Shown piece by piece: positions 18,144-27,335 of a stretch of 64,000 bases of DNA. The stretch is from positions 62,140-126,139 of the forward strand of contig PLUE01000039.1 in NCBI GenBank assembly GCA_003164785.1, written 5' to 3'. Under the pieces are notes generated by a model. That model was not told the origin of the DNA, did not search any database, and saw only the letters and a list, made by a program, of their open reading frames with translations. The translations under genes and the position numbers were made by a program. The DNA is from Gammaproteobacteria bacterium (lineage in GTDB: Bacteria; Pseudomonadota; Gammaproteobacteria; Steroidobacterales; Steroidobacteraceae). Position 1 is the stretch's first letter; every line of letters begins with the position of its first letter.

Positions 18144-20074
18144 GTTGCCGGTGCCTCGTCCGGACCGGGCCGCGTGGCGCGCGAGCCGCGCGACTTGCGG
18201 CGCCGGCGGACGGCCAGCACGAACCCGCCGCTCAAGGCGACCAGCAACGGCGCCACGGCAATATTGAGAACCTTGAGCCGGTTCTCAAGGCGATCGATGT
18301 CGACATTGAGGCCGCGCTGCGTTTCACGCAGTTCCTTCCGCGCGCGGGCCTTCTCGGCGGTGAAGCGCTTGACCTCGTCTTCCTGCTCGGGACTGAGCAT
18401 GAGCGATGCCTGATCGTTGCGCCTGCCTTGCAGTTCGGTCAACTTGGCCTCGGTCTGTTGCAGCTCGGACTCCAGTTCGAGCGCCTTGCTGCGCAGGCGG
18501 TCGTCCGCCTGGCGCCGCAGAGCGTCGACGCGCTCGAATGGTCGCGAAAAGCTGGCGCGGCCGCGGATGCTGATGAGTGCGCTGCTGCCGCCAAGGTTGT
18601 CGAGCACGTTCGCGACGAGGTCGCCATTGTTGGCGAAGGCTTGGGCCACCTTTTGGCCCAGAAGCTCGCGCGTCTGGACCCACATGTAGTCCATGAGCAG
18701 GTCGGTATCCGCAATGACCACGATGTTGACGGGCGATGCGGACTTCGCCAAGTGCGCGGTTGGCGGTCCGGACGCCGGCTTCTGTTCCGCGGGAAGGCCC
18801 TGTGGAAAGGCGGACTCGACCATGCCGCCGATGCGTGCCGCGAGGGCGTAGTGCATACCCGTGGGTTTGAATCCGTCGCGCAGCGTCGCCGGATCGGTCA
18901 ACGCATTGAACCGTTCCGCCGGCAGCGGGCCTGCATTCGTCGAACTCAAGAGCAGCGGCTCGAACGTGGTCTTCGCGCCGGCCTTCGCCGCGAGCGCACC
19001 GGCGGTCGCCAGGTTGATGGTGTCGAGCGAACTGGTGACGACGTCCTTCTGATCCATGTTGGCGTGATGCAGCCCGAGAATGCCGATGTGACGGACCGGC
19101 GGCGACTGCATGGTGGTGCGGACATCGAGGCCGAGGTCGAGGTCGCCGATGACCTTCCCGGGGTCGTAACTCACACCCCAGGCGGACAACAGGGGCTCGA
19201 GATCCGAGGAGTGATCGGCCATGGCGCCGGCCATCGGGTTCTGCGGATCCTGACCGCTCGTGTCGGCTCCGGCATTGGGATCCACGAACAGCAGCACCTT
19301 GCCGCCGCGCATGACGAATTGGTCGATGGCGTACAGCGTCTTGGTGGGCAGATGCTTGGGATGCACGATCATCAGCACATCGACATCCTTGTCGATGCGC
19401 TCGGCGTCGCCCGTCACGGGGCGGACCGTGAAGAGCTGCTGTATCTGCGCGAGTATCGGCCAGGGATCGCTCATCTGTCCGGTCGACGGATCGAACTGAC
19501 CCTGCATCGGGAGCGAACTCATCAGGCCGATCACCGGCTTCTTGGGCGTGCCCAGTTCGTGGATCATCTTGGCCACGTCATATTCGAGAAATTCTTCGCG
19601 GTCCGGCTGAAAGCTGGCGATGGCCGAACGTCCGTCCGTCGAATTCGTGCCGGCCAGCCCGAAATACAGCGCATCGGCGGCGCCGTTCTGCAGGGACTGC
19701 AGGCCGAACTCGGCGGCGCGGTCTTCATCCTCGGAAAACGCCTGTGGATCGATCACGCGCAAATGCACCTTACCGCCGGAGCGGGCGGCAATCTCCTCCA
19801 GGAACTCGCGCACGCGGGTGGCGTACGGCATGATGAGCGGCGCCTGTTTCGCCGCCGCCTCACGCGAAAAATAGAAATACAGGTTAACGGGCTCCTTTAA
19901 TTCCTCGAGCACCTGGTGCGTGCCGGAGGTCAGCGTGTAGAGCTTGTTTTGCGTGAGGTCCAAGCGCAGGCCGCGCAACCCGGCGTTCGACAGCATGACG
20001 ACACCCAGGAAAAGCACCGCGAGTGCGATCAGCCCACCCACACCATATCCGGTTCTCTGCCAACGATTACTCAC
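18140..20074 (-). CDS. GldG-like extracytoplasmic ABC transporter component
   Basis: 644 aa. An N-terminal membrane helix (10-33) precedes a GLRLDLTQNKLYTLT segment and a large extracytoplasmic part with the GldG/IFT52-like domain (VDVLMIVHPKHLP, GGKVLLFVDPNA). Residues around 530-600 form a coiled coil with many Gln/Glu/Arg, and a second membrane helix lies at about 610-630 before a basic tail. This one-in, one-out plan is standard for the auxiliary protein of Gld-type ABC exporters. Start is GTG 20074, directly after the stop of the permease gene; its 3' end overlaps DUF4340 as ATGA. Confidence 0.88.
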   Translation of the reverse strand: MSNRWQRTGYGVGGLIALAVLFLGVVMLSNAGLRGLRLDLTQNKLYTLTSGTHQVLEELKEPVNLYFYFSREAAAKQAPLIMPYATRVREFLEEIAARSGGKVHLRVIDPQAFSEDEDRAAEFGLQSLQNGAADALYFGLAGTNSTDGRSAIASFQPDREEFLEYDVAKMIHELGTPKKPVIGLMSSLPMQGQFDPSTGQMSDPWPILAQIQQLFTVRPVTGDAERIDKDVDVLMIVHPKHLPTKTLYAIDQFVMRGGKVLLFVDPNAGADTSGQDPQNPMAGAMADHSSDLEPLLSAWGVSYDPGKVIGDLDLGLDVRTTMQSPPVRHIGILGLHHANMDQKDVVTSSLDTINLATAGALAAKAGAKTTFEPLLLSSTNAGPLPAERFNALTDPATLRDGFKPTGMHYALAARIGGMVESAFPQGLPAEQKPASGPPTAHLAKSASPVNIVVIADTDLLMDYMWVQTRELLGQKVAQAFANNGDLVANVLDNLGGSSALISIRGRASFSRPFERVDALRRQADDRLRSKALELESELQQTEAKLTELQGRRNDQASLMLSPEQEDEVKRFTAEKARARKELRETQRGLNVDIDRLENRLKVLNIAVAPLLVALSGGFVLAVRRRRKSRGSRATRPGPDEAPAT

Positions 20075-20809
20075 CTATTCCGCCTTCTTCATGTCGAGCA
20101 CCAGGGCGGTCGCCGTCAGCCAGAAGCCGATCAGCGCCGCGAAATACACCAGATCCCGCAAATCGATCACGCCTTTGGAAATGGCTTCGAAATGCGTGAA
20201 AAAACTCAAGGAAGCGATCGCGTCGACCACGACCTGCGGCACGACGCCGCGAACGAAATCCAGCACCAAGGGGAACCCCGCGAGCAGAAAGATGAATCCG
20301 ACCAGCGCGGCGGTGATGAAGGCGATCACCTGATTGCGCGTGGCCGCCGACAGGCACATGCCGATCGACAGGAATCCACCCGCCATGAGGAAGCTGCCGA
20401 CATAGGCGGCGACGATGGCGCCGTTGTCCGGCCGCCCCAGGTAATTGATGGTGATCCATACTGGAAACGTCATGAGCAATGCGATGCCGGCGAAGCACCA
20501 CGCCGCCAGAAATTTACCGACCACGGCCTGCCACAGGGTGATCGGCAGGGTCATGAGCAGTTCGATGCTGCCGCTGTTCCGTTCCTCCGCCCACAGGCGC
20601 ATGGAGATTGCGGGAATGAGGACCAGATACAGCCAGGGATGCCAGCGAAAAAACGGCTGCAGATCCGCCTGGCCGCGTTCGAACAGACCGCCGACCTGGA
20701 AGGTGAACACGGACGCCAGCACGAGGAAAATCACGATGAACACATAGGCCAACGGCGTCGCGAAGTAACTGCGCAACTCGCGTCGGAAGACCACCAGTAC
20801 CTTCGTCAA
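20075..20809 (-). CDS. GldF-like ABC transporter permease
   Basis: 244 aa with six hydrophobic helices. FRRELRSYFATPLAYVFIVIFL at the N-terminus and RLWAEERNSGSIELLMTLPIT in the middle are the classic ABC-2/GldF features (coupling helix E-x-R-x-x-G-S-I-E). In Bacteroidetes GldF is needed for gliding; in Proteobacteria the same module lacks gliding genes and its substrate is unknown. Its start overlaps the ATPase gene by 4 bases. Confidence 0.9.
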   Translation of the reverse strand: MTKVLVVFRRELRSYFATPLAYVFIVIFLVLASVFTFQVGGLFERGQADLQPFFRWHPWLYLVLIPAISMRLWAEERNSGSIELLMTLPITLWQAVVGKFLAAWCFAGIALLMTFPVWITINYLGRPDNGAIVAAYVGSFLMAGGFLSIGMCLSAATRNQVIAFITAALVGFIFLLAGFPLVLDFVRGVVPQVVVDAIASLSFFTHFEAISKGVIDLRDLVYFAALIGFWLTATALVLDMKKAE

Positions 20810-21768
20810 GTCAATGCTCCTTGATGCGTAACGGGATGCGGCTGGGTGAGCGAACGGAACACCTCATCGAGGCGGCCCGATTCGAGGTGCAACTCGGGCA
20901 CGTCCCAACCGTTCTTGGCGATCACCGCACTCACCGCGGGCAGCGCGCGGGCTCCGGGGCGCGGCACGGCGGTGAGCCGCAGGTCGCGCGGATTCGTCTC
21001 CACCGCGAGGATTTCGGGAAGATCGGCCAGCTCGCGGGCCGCGGAGGCCAGCTGTTCGGGCTTTTCGAACCGCAGGCTGACGGCGTGATAATAACGCGAG
21101 CGAGCTTCGAGGGCGGTCGGCGTTTCATCGGCCACGATGCCTCCGTTCGCGATGATGATGGCGCGCGTGCAAACCTCGTGGACTTCCTCCAAAATATGCG
21201 TGGACACGATGACGAGCTTGTCCTTGCTCAGCTCATTGATGAGGCGGCGCACCTCGTGCTTTTGGTTCGGATCGAGGCCATCGGTGGGTTCATCCAAGAT
21301 CAGCACTTGCGGATCGTGAATGAGCGCCTGGGCCAGACCGACGCGCCGCCGGAAACCCTTCGACAGCGTTTCGATCACCTGGTCGATGACGGGAGCGAGC
21401 GCAAGCCGGTCGATCACCACGTCGCGACGTCGGCGCCGCAGGGCGCCCGTCAGGCCGCGGATATCGGCGACGAAGTCGAGGAATTCCGCGACCGTCATCT
21501 CGCCGTAGCTCGGGGCGCCTTCCGGAAGGTAGCCCATGCACGACTTGGCCGCCACCGGTGCCCGTTCGATGTCGTGGCCGCATACCGTCACCCGGCCCGT
21601 GGAGGGCGCGATGAAGCCGGCGATCATGCGCATGGTCGTGGATTTGCCGGCGCCATTGGCGCCGAGGAAGCCCAGGACCTCGCCCGGTTGCACGGAGAAG
21701 GAAAGGTCGTTGACGGCCAGTTTATCGCCGTAACGCTTGGACAGATTTTTCGTCGTAATCATGGGCAC
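20806..21768 (-). CDS. GldA-like ABC transporter ATP-binding protein
   Basis: 320 aa. Walker A GANGAGKST (about 34-42), Q-loop in YLPEGAPSYGEMTV, a signature variant LSKGFRRRVGLAQALIHDPQ, Walker B VLILDEPTDGLDP and H-loop in IVSTHI. The C-terminal 90 residues match the accessory part of GldA/ABC-2 ATPases. First gene of the operon gldA-gldF-gldG-DUF4340-RDD; all junctions overlap or abut. Preceded by a candidate extended -10 promoter at 21802-21810. Confidence 0.93.
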   Translation of the reverse strand: MPMITTKNLSKRYGDKLAVNDLSFSVQPGEVLGFLGANGAGKSTTMRMIAGFIAPSTGRVTVCGHDIERAPVAAKSCMGYLPEGAPSYGEMTVAEFLDFVADIRGLTGALRRRRRDVVIDRLALAPVIDQVIETLSKGFRRRVGLAQALIHDPQVLILDEPTDGLDPNQKHEVRRLINELSKDKLVIVSTHILEEVHEVCTRAIIIANGGIVADETPTALEARSRYYHAVSLRFEKPEQLASAARELADLPEILAVETNPRDLRLTAVPRPGARALPAVSAVIAKNGWDVPELHLESGRLDEVFRSLTQPHPVTHQGALT

Positions 21769-21801
21769 CTTTGAGCAAGGGTCGACACGGAGGTTCCCTA
21801 A

Positions 21802-21810
21802 ATTTTATCA
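21802..21810 (-). promoter_or_regulatory. Candidate extended -10 promoter of the Gld-type operon
   Basis: On the minus strand the site reads TGATAAAAT, an extended -10 (TGn-TAAAAT) about 34 bases upstream of the ATPase start and inside a short 73-base gap. No good -35 is seen, which an extended -10 does not require. Confidence 0.4.
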
Positions 21811-21841
21811 GCTGGGGCGGAATACGCGCTCGCGCATTGCT

Positions 21842-22492
21842 TTAGCCGCGTCCGGCCTTCTTTTCGATGACCGCTTTGTTGTCTATCAGTATACGTCGTA
21901 CGTCGATCAATGACGGACGGTCCGCCATGGCGGAAATGAGCTCCGCCAGTTCGTACCATTTGCGGCCCCATTGCACCAGGCGTGCCGCATCGGCGATCAC
22001 TTGCTCATGCACCGGGTTGGTTGCGGCATGACGCTCGGCGCGCGCGACCTCCGCGGTGCCCGACGGTGGCGGTTCGCGCGGATTCACCACGAATCTGGGC
22101 ATCTCCCGCGTGCCGGTGGCGGCATTGGCCGGGACGCCGGGCGCGCCGTTCGGGGACGGGCCGAGCATTCGCTCGGTCTCGGGGTTCGCCAACGGAATGA
22201 AGCGTTCGATATGCTCGGCGCCCACCAGATTGGCGAGGAACGCCATCAACTCGAGCGACTCGGTGAACTTGGCATCCCCCATCGCGATCCGCTCGCGCAC
22301 CTGGGCTTGCAGGGCGAGCGCCTTCTGCCTGGCCAGGTCGATGATCCAGCGATTGGGGCGTTGATGCTGGGGCCATGGCTGAATCTGCGAGTAACTGGCG
22401 TCGTCCAGCGCGGAATACTTGAGATGCAACTCAAGACTCTCGAGCCACTTATCCAGTAATTCCAGCAGGTGCTGATCAGCAGGTGATGCCAT
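21842..22492 (-). CDS. Conserved-looking hypothetical protein
   Basis: 216 aa, soluble and mainly helical, acidic N-terminal half (LLELLDKWLESLELHLKYSAL), a Pro/Gly/Ala-rich linker around 112-150 that is probably disordered, then a second helical part with WGRKWYELAELISAMADRPSLIDVRRILIDN. No catalytic motif, signal or membrane helix is visible and I do not recognise the family. It faces the asnB operon across an 87-base divergent gap and is followed by the Gld-type operon on the same strand after 73 bases. Codon use is like its neighbours, so it is probably a native gene. Confidence 0.7.
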   Translation of the reverse strand: MASPADQHLLELLDKWLESLELHLKYSALDDASYSQIQPWPQHQRPNRWIIDLARQKALALQAQVRERIAMGDAKFTESLELMAFLANLVGAEHIERFIPLANPETERMLGPSPNGAPGVPANAATGTREMPRFVVNPREPPPSGTAEVARAERHAATNPVHEQVIADAARLVQWGRKWYELAELISAMADRPSLIDVRRILIDNKAVIEKKAGRG

Positions 22493-22579
22493 GGGTAAAC
22501 TCCAAGGTGCACCCTAAACGAAGAGTCGCCCGGTGGCTAGCGGTACATGCACCCCATCGGTCGCGCTAGACTGCCGGCC

Positions 22580-24316
22580 ATGTGTGGAATAGCAGGTATC
22601 ATCGGGCCGCTGGCGAGCGGCGAAACGGCCCGACTCATGGCGCAGCGTCTTGCGCATCGGGGACCCGATGGCGAGGGCCTATGGACCGCCCCCGGCGTCG
22701 CCCTCGCGCACCGTCGCCTGGCGATCCAGGACCTATCCGACTACGGCCGCCAGCCCATGGTGCACAATTCGCTGGTGCTCACCTATAACGGCGAGATCTA
22801 CAACCACGAGCGGCTGAGAGGGGGGCTCAGTGGCCCGTGGCGCTCCAGCGGCGATACCGAAACTCTCTTACGCCTGTTGGCCGAACGGGGCCTCGGCGGC
22901 ATCGAGCCGATTGCCGGCATGTTCGCCTTCGGGCTCTGGGACGCCGCCGCCCGACATCTGCTGTTGGTCCGCGATCGTCTCGGCATCAAGCCGCTCTATT
23001 ATCGTCTGCTGCCCGACGGCATCGCCTTCGCCTCGGAGCTCAAGGCATTGCTGGTGCTGGGGAAGCCTCCGATCGAGCGCAGCGCGTTGCGGGACTTCCT
23101 CTTCCATGGCTACGTGCCGGCGCCCAAGACCATCTATCAGGGAATCTCGAAGCTGCCCGCCGGGCATGCCCTGACGTGGGAGGGAGGGAAGGTCAGCATC
23201 GAACGATACTGGCAGCCATCGACCGCGATCGTCAGCCGAAGCGCGGACGAAACCTTGCAGCAACTCGATGACCTGCTGCGCGATGTGGTGCCGGCGCACA
23301 CGTTGTCAGACGTGCCGGTCGGCGTGTTCCTGAGCGGCGGGATGGATTCTGCCCTGATCACGTATTATCTCGACGGGCCACGCACCTACAGCCTGGGGTT
23401 CGACTCGCGCGACCGTTCCGAGCTCGAGGCCGCACGCATCGCCGCGCAGCATTTCGACACACGGCACACGTCGATGACCGCGCATGCGGCGGACTTCGGC
23501 ACGGCACTCGAGGCCATGGTGCCGATGTTCGACGAGCCGTTCGGCGACAGCGCCGCATGGTCCAATTACCTGATCGCGCAATTCGCACGTCGTGAGGTGA
23601 CGGTGGCACTGAGCGGCGAGGGGGGCGATGAGATTTTCTGCGGCTATCCTCGCTATTGGTCCAACATCGGTTCGCGTTCCAATCCATTGAATCGAGCGCT
23701 GGCGGGCATGTTGCCGCCTCTGTCGCGATTCGCATCGTCGATGCAGCGCCACTCCGCCGTGGGTCTGCCGGCCTTCGCCGTCGCGCTCGGGGGCCTGGCG
23801 GGCGTACAGGTCGACGCCTTGCTGACGGATGACTGGCTGGAGCCAGGCTATGATTATCTGTGGTTCTACCGCCAGTTCTGGCGACCGGAATTGCAGCCGC
23901 TGGTGCAGTTGCGCTGGCTCGACTTGAACACCGACCTCGCCGAGGGGCTGCTCACCAAGGTCGATCGCACCAGCATGGCAAACTCTCTCGAGGTGCGTCC
24001 GCCGCTGCTGGATCATCGCTTGGTGGAATACATGCTGAGCGTCGCACCATCGCTGTTGGTCGACCGCCAGAGGCGGCGCGGCAAATTGCTGGTGCGCCGC
24101 CTGATGGAGCCGCGGCTGCCGCCGGGGCATTTGAACCGCCCGAAGTCCGGCTTCGGACTCCCGGTGCACCGCTGGCTCAAGCAGCATCCGGCGGTGTTGC
24201 AGGCGGCGGTCGCAAGACTCATGGAGCGGGGAGTTCTGCGACGGCCGGTGAGCGCCGAATTTCGCCGCGCATGGTACTTGCTGGTTCTCGACCGGTGGTT
24301 CACCGCCTTTGAATGA
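22580..24316 (+). CDS. asnB: Asparagine synthase-like glutamine amidotransferase
   Basis: 578 aa. Start ATG 22580 places the glutaminase nucleophile as Cys2 (M-C-G-I-A-G), so the longer frame from 22547 is rejected. The class II glutaminase domain (LAHRGPDG, LTYNGEIYNH) is followed by the synthetase domain with the PPi-loop SGGMDS at 252-257. Such enzymes form an acyl-adenylate and amidate it with glutamine nitrogen. Being first in an operon of glycosyltransferases and sugar-nucleotide enzymes, it may amidate a uronic acid or other carboxylate in a surface glycan rather than make free asparagine; asnB-like genes are common in such clusters. Confidence 0.88.
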   Translation: MCGIAGIIGPLASGETARLMAQRLAHRGPDGEGLWTAPGVALAHRRLAIQDLSDYGRQPMVHNSLVLTYNGEIYNHERLRGGLSGPWRSSGDTETLLRLLAERGLGGIEPIAGMFAFGLWDAAARHLLLVRDRLGIKPLYYRLLPDGIAFASELKALLVLGKPPIERSALRDFLFHGYVPAPKTIYQGISKLPAGHALTWEGGKVSIERYWQPSTAIVSRSADETLQQLDDLLRDVVPAHTLSDVPVGVFLSGGMDSALITYYLDGPRTYSLGFDSRDRSELEAARIAAQHFDTRHTSMTAHAADFGTALEAMVPMFDEPFGDSAAWSNYLIAQFARREVTVALSGEGGDEIFCGYPRYWSNIGSRSNPLNRALAGMLPPLSRFASSMQRHSAVGLPAFAVALGGLAGVQVDALLTDDWLEPGYDYLWFYRQFWRPELQPLVQLRWLDLNTDLAEGLLTKVDRTSMANSLEVRPPLLDHRLVEYMLSVAPSLLVDRQRRRGKLLVRRLMEPRLPPGHLNRPKSGFGLPVHRWLKQHPAVLQAAVARLMERGVLRRPVSAEFRRAWYLLVLDRWFTAFE

Positions 24317-25403
24317 CACGGCGCCGCGGCTTCTGTTCATACCCGTATCGGGCGCCTTCGGCATGGGCGAGTACGCGCGCTCGCTGGCCATCGCCAAAGG
24401 GGTGGAATGGCGTTGGCCCGGCGCCGCCATTCATTTCGTCCTGAGCCGCGAGGCGCCCTATGCGGTGCAGACGCCGTATGCCACGACGTTGCTCGACTCG
24501 TCGCCGACATTTCATTCGTCGGCGGTCGCAGACCTCATCGAGCGTTGGTCGCCCGATGTGGTGATTTTCGACAATGCGGGTCGCACTGCGCAGCTGCGCG
24601 CGGCGGCGCGCGCGGGCGCCCGGGTGGTCTACATCAGCGCGCGCCGCCGCCAACGACGCAAGGCTTTTCGTCTGCGTTGGATGCGCCTCATCGACGAGCA
24701 CTGGATCGCGTATCCGAAGTTCATCGCCGGCGATCTGGGTTTCCTCGAACGGCTGAAGCTCGAGGTCATGCGTCGACCGGCGATTCGTTATCTGGATGTG
24801 ATCCTGGATGCGCGGCGCGGGCTCGCGGGCGATTCGATCCTGCAGAGACTCGGACTGGCCGGCGAAGACTTCGTGCTCGTGGTGCCCGGCGGAGGAACGG
24901 GGCACCCGGGCGCCCGCGATGCGGTCGACGAGTTCCTGGCTGCGGCGCGCGCGCTCGCGGCGGGCGAAGCCGGTCGAGCGGTGGCGACGATATTCGTCGG
25001 TCGCGCCGGGAGCGCGGCGCGAGGTGGGCCGGCGGCACCCGCGGCGGGGTCGTTGCAGATGGTGGGGTTGCTGCCGCAGGCGGCGCTTGCGGAATTGATG
25101 CGCAGTGCAAGACTCGTGATCGCGAACGGTGGTTCGACGCTGCTGCAGTCGATCGCGTGCGGCAAGCCGTGCATCGCCGTGCCGATCGCCGCTGATCAAC
25201 GCGCCCGCATTCGTCATTGCGTGAGCGCCGGCGTCGCGGTGGCCGCACCGCTCGATTCGGCTGCGATGACGAAGATCGCGGGCGCTCTGTTGGCGGACGA
25301 ATCGCAGATGGAGGCGCTCGGCGGGCGCGCCATCGCACTCGGGCTGGGGGACGGCATCGAGGTCGCCCTGCACGCGCTGACGTCATTGATCCGCAGGACC
25401 TAG
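24309..25403 (+). CDS. MurG-like (GT28-type) glycosyltransferase
   Basis: 364 aa from TTG 24309, overlapping asnB by 8 bases. The N-terminal Rossmann half opens RLLFIPVSGAFGMGEYARS; the C-terminal half contains PGGGTG, then LQMVGLLPQAALAELMRSARLVIANGGSTLLQSIACGKPCIAVP, i.e. the nucleotide-sugar-binding G-G-x-T/S-x-x-E-like patch of the GT-B MurG/UGT fold. Donor and acceptor are not predictable. ATG 24364 would remove the first beta strand, so TTG is preferred. Second gene of the glycan operon. Confidence 0.75.
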   Translation: MNDTAPRLLFIPVSGAFGMGEYARSLAIAKGVEWRWPGAAIHFVLSREAPYAVQTPYATTLLDSSPTFHSSAVADLIERWSPDVVIFDNAGRTAQLRAAARAGARVVYISARRRQRRKAFRLRWMRLIDEHWIAYPKFIAGDLGFLERLKLEVMRRPAIRYLDVILDARRGLAGDSILQRLGLAGEDFVLVVPGGGTGHPGARDAVDEFLAAARALAAGEAGRAVATIFVGRAGSAARGGPAAPAAGSLQMVGLLPQAALAELMRSARLVIANGGSTLLQSIACGKPCIAVPIAADQRARIRHCVSAGVAVAAPLDSAAMTKIAGALLADESQMEALGGRAIALGLGDGIEVALHALTSLIRRT

Positions 25404-25412
25404 GGACCTGCC

Positions 25413-26426
25413 ATGCCGACCGCATTACTCTTGGGCTACGATCTGGAGCAACCGTCGTTCAGACACCGCATGCGAAGCATCGTGGAACCATTGCGCGCGG
25501 CCGGATGGCAGGTGCGCCTCGAGCGATTCCCGAGCGGCCGGTATGGGCTTCGCACCTGGGAGCGACGCGAGTTGCTGCAATGGGCGGACGTCACCGTGCT
25601 GCACCAGATCAAACTGAGCGGGTTCGAAGCCCGGTTGCTGGCGGCATTCGCCCGGCGCAGAATATTCGACGTGGATGACGCAATTTACGTGCGCAAGCCA
25701 CGCCGTCTCGGCGAACCGGCGGACGACTCCATGTGGCGGCGTCGCAAATTCGCGGCGACGTGCCGCTGGGTGGACGTGGTGGCGGCGGGAAATGACGTCC
25801 TGGCCGGGGTGGCGCGCTCCGCGGCGCGGGATGTCGTGATCCTGCCCACATCGATCGATACATCGTGCTACCAGGTCACCCATGCGTCGGCCGAGGACGC
25901 GCCCACGATCGCATGGATAGGCAGCCCCGAAAATCTCGTCTACCTGGAGATGATCCGGCCCGCCCTGGCGCGGCTGGCGGCGCGGCATCCGCGGCTGAAG
26001 GTGCGCGTGATCTGCTCGGCATTTCCGGATTGGTCCGGCATCAACGTCGAGCGTGTGGCCTGGAGTTCAGCGACCGAGGCGCAGTCGCTGGCGGCGGCGC
26101 ACATCGGCGTGATGCCGCTGACCGATGATGAATGGGCGCGCGGAAAATGTGCCTTCAAGCTTCTGCAATACATGGCCGCGGCGCTGCCCTGTGTCGCGTC
26201 GCCCGTCGGCGCGAACACCGAGGCGGTCATCGACGGCGTCAACGGCCTGCACGCGAGGAACAACGATGAATGGGAGCACGCGTTGGAGCGCTTGATCGTC
26301 TCACCGGAACTGCGGGCGCGTTTCGGCGCGGCAGGGCTGGCTCACGTCGAGCGGCGCTACGCCATGCGCAACTATCAAGCCGACTATGTGGCGCTGTTCA
26401 CGCGGCTCGCGGAACCACGGCCATGA
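25413..26426 (+). CDS. Glycosyltransferase family 4 protein
   Basis: 337 aa, GT-B fold. The C-terminal donor domain reads PTIAWIGSPENLVYLEMI, then LAAAHIGVMPLTDDEWARGKCAFKLLQYMAAALPCVASPVGANTEAV, matching the E-x7-E-like region of GT4 enzymes in which K, Q and the small-residue run contact the nucleotide sugar. The N-terminal acceptor domain is short. It starts 9 bases after the previous gene and its stop overlaps the next start as ATGA. Likely adds one sugar to the glycan built by this operon. Confidence 0.85.
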   Translation: MPTALLLGYDLEQPSFRHRMRSIVEPLRAAGWQVRLERFPSGRYGLRTWERRELLQWADVTVLHQIKLSGFEARLLAAFARRRIFDVDDAIYVRKPRRLGEPADDSMWRRRKFAATCRWVDVVAAGNDVLAGVARSAARDVVILPTSIDTSCYQVTHASAEDAPTIAWIGSPENLVYLEMIRPALARLAARHPRLKVRVICSAFPDWSGINVERVAWSSATEAQSLAAAHIGVMPLTDDEWARGKCAFKLLQYMAAALPCVASPVGANTEAVIDGVNGLHARNNDEWEHALERLIVSPELRARFGAAGLAHVERRYAMRNYQADYVALFTRLAEPRP

Positions 26427-27313
26427 GCACCGCACCGCCCATGCGCATCTTTCAGATCTTGAATCACTATACGTCACCGCGCGATTTGGATCCGGGCTTC
26501 GAGGTGCTGGACAACTCATCGAACGAGCGGCCGGATTGGTACGAGTATTGGCCGATCAGAAGTTTCTTTTCAACCGGGACACTGGATGAGACCGCTTTTT
26601 ATGGATTCCTGTCACCGAAATTCCGTCACAAGACGAGCTTGAGCGCGGCGATGGTGCGCGACTTCATTGCGGCAGCCGACCCCGCGACCGAGATCGTGCT
26701 GTTCAGCCCGAGCATTCACAACGCCGCGTACTATCTCAACGTGTTCGAGCATGGCGAGGCGGAACATCCGGGGCTCGCCGCGGTGACGGCGCGGTTCCTC
26801 GGGCGCATCGACAGGACGCTGGATCTGGACAACTTCATTTCGGATTCCAGAAATACGGTGCATTCGAATTATTTCATCGCCAAACCGCGATTCTGGCGCG
26901 CGTGGCTGGCCTTGTTCGAGACGCTGTTCCGCATCGCGGAGACCGTGGATGATCCGTTGGGCCGGGAATTGCGCGCGCCCACCAACTATCGCGGCCGCCA
27001 GGATGTGCAGATGAAGATATTCCTGATGGAGCGCCTCGCCACCTGGCTCCTCGTGTCGAATCCGAGTTTCGTCACGCGTGCGCACGATCCGTTCGCGGCT
27101 CGCGCGCGATTCTACAAGCTGCCGGTGGCCATCGTCTGCGATGCGTTGAAGATCGCCTACGCGACCCAGGGGCGGGGTCAATACAAAAGTGTGTTTTTGA
27201 TGGTGCGAAATCTGCGAAAATTATTGAATCTGCAGATACGCATCGGCGACGGCCTGGGTTGGCGCCGCGTCCGACCGTATCTGCGCGAGTTGAAATCGTA
27301 CTGGCGCGATTAG
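26423..27313 (+). CDS. Unrecognised protein in glycan operon
   Basis: 296 aa from ATG 26423, chosen for the ATGA overlap with the GT4 gene. The protein is soluble with conserved-looking aromatic-rich blocks: RIFQILNHYT, RPDWYEYWPIRSFF, a FYGFLSPKFRHKT segment, IVLFSPSIHNAAYYLNVFEHGE and a DLDNFISDSRNTVHSNYFIAKPRFW block. The general layout (short N-terminal beta strands, then a D-x-D-like acidic patch and a ring-rich second half) would suit a glycosyltransferase-type enzyme, but no standard motif is present. Its tight placement among glycosyltransferase and sugar-nucleotide genes makes a role in making or attaching this glycan likely. Function not assigned. Confidence 0.7.
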   Translation: MSTAPPMRIFQILNHYTSPRDLDPGFEVLDNSSNERPDWYEYWPIRSFFSTGTLDETAFYGFLSPKFRHKTSLSAAMVRDFIAAADPATEIVLFSPSIHNAAYYLNVFEHGEAEHPGLAAVTARFLGRIDRTLDLDNFISDSRNTVHSNYFIAKPRFWRAWLALFETLFRIAETVDDPLGRELRAPTNYRGRQDVQMKIFLMERLATWLLVSNPSFVTRAHDPFAARARFYKLPVAIVCDALKIAYATQGRGQYKSVFLMVRNLRKLLNLQIRIGDGLGWRRVRPYLRELKSYWRD

Positions 27314-27335
27314 GCGCCGAACCACAGGACCGATC

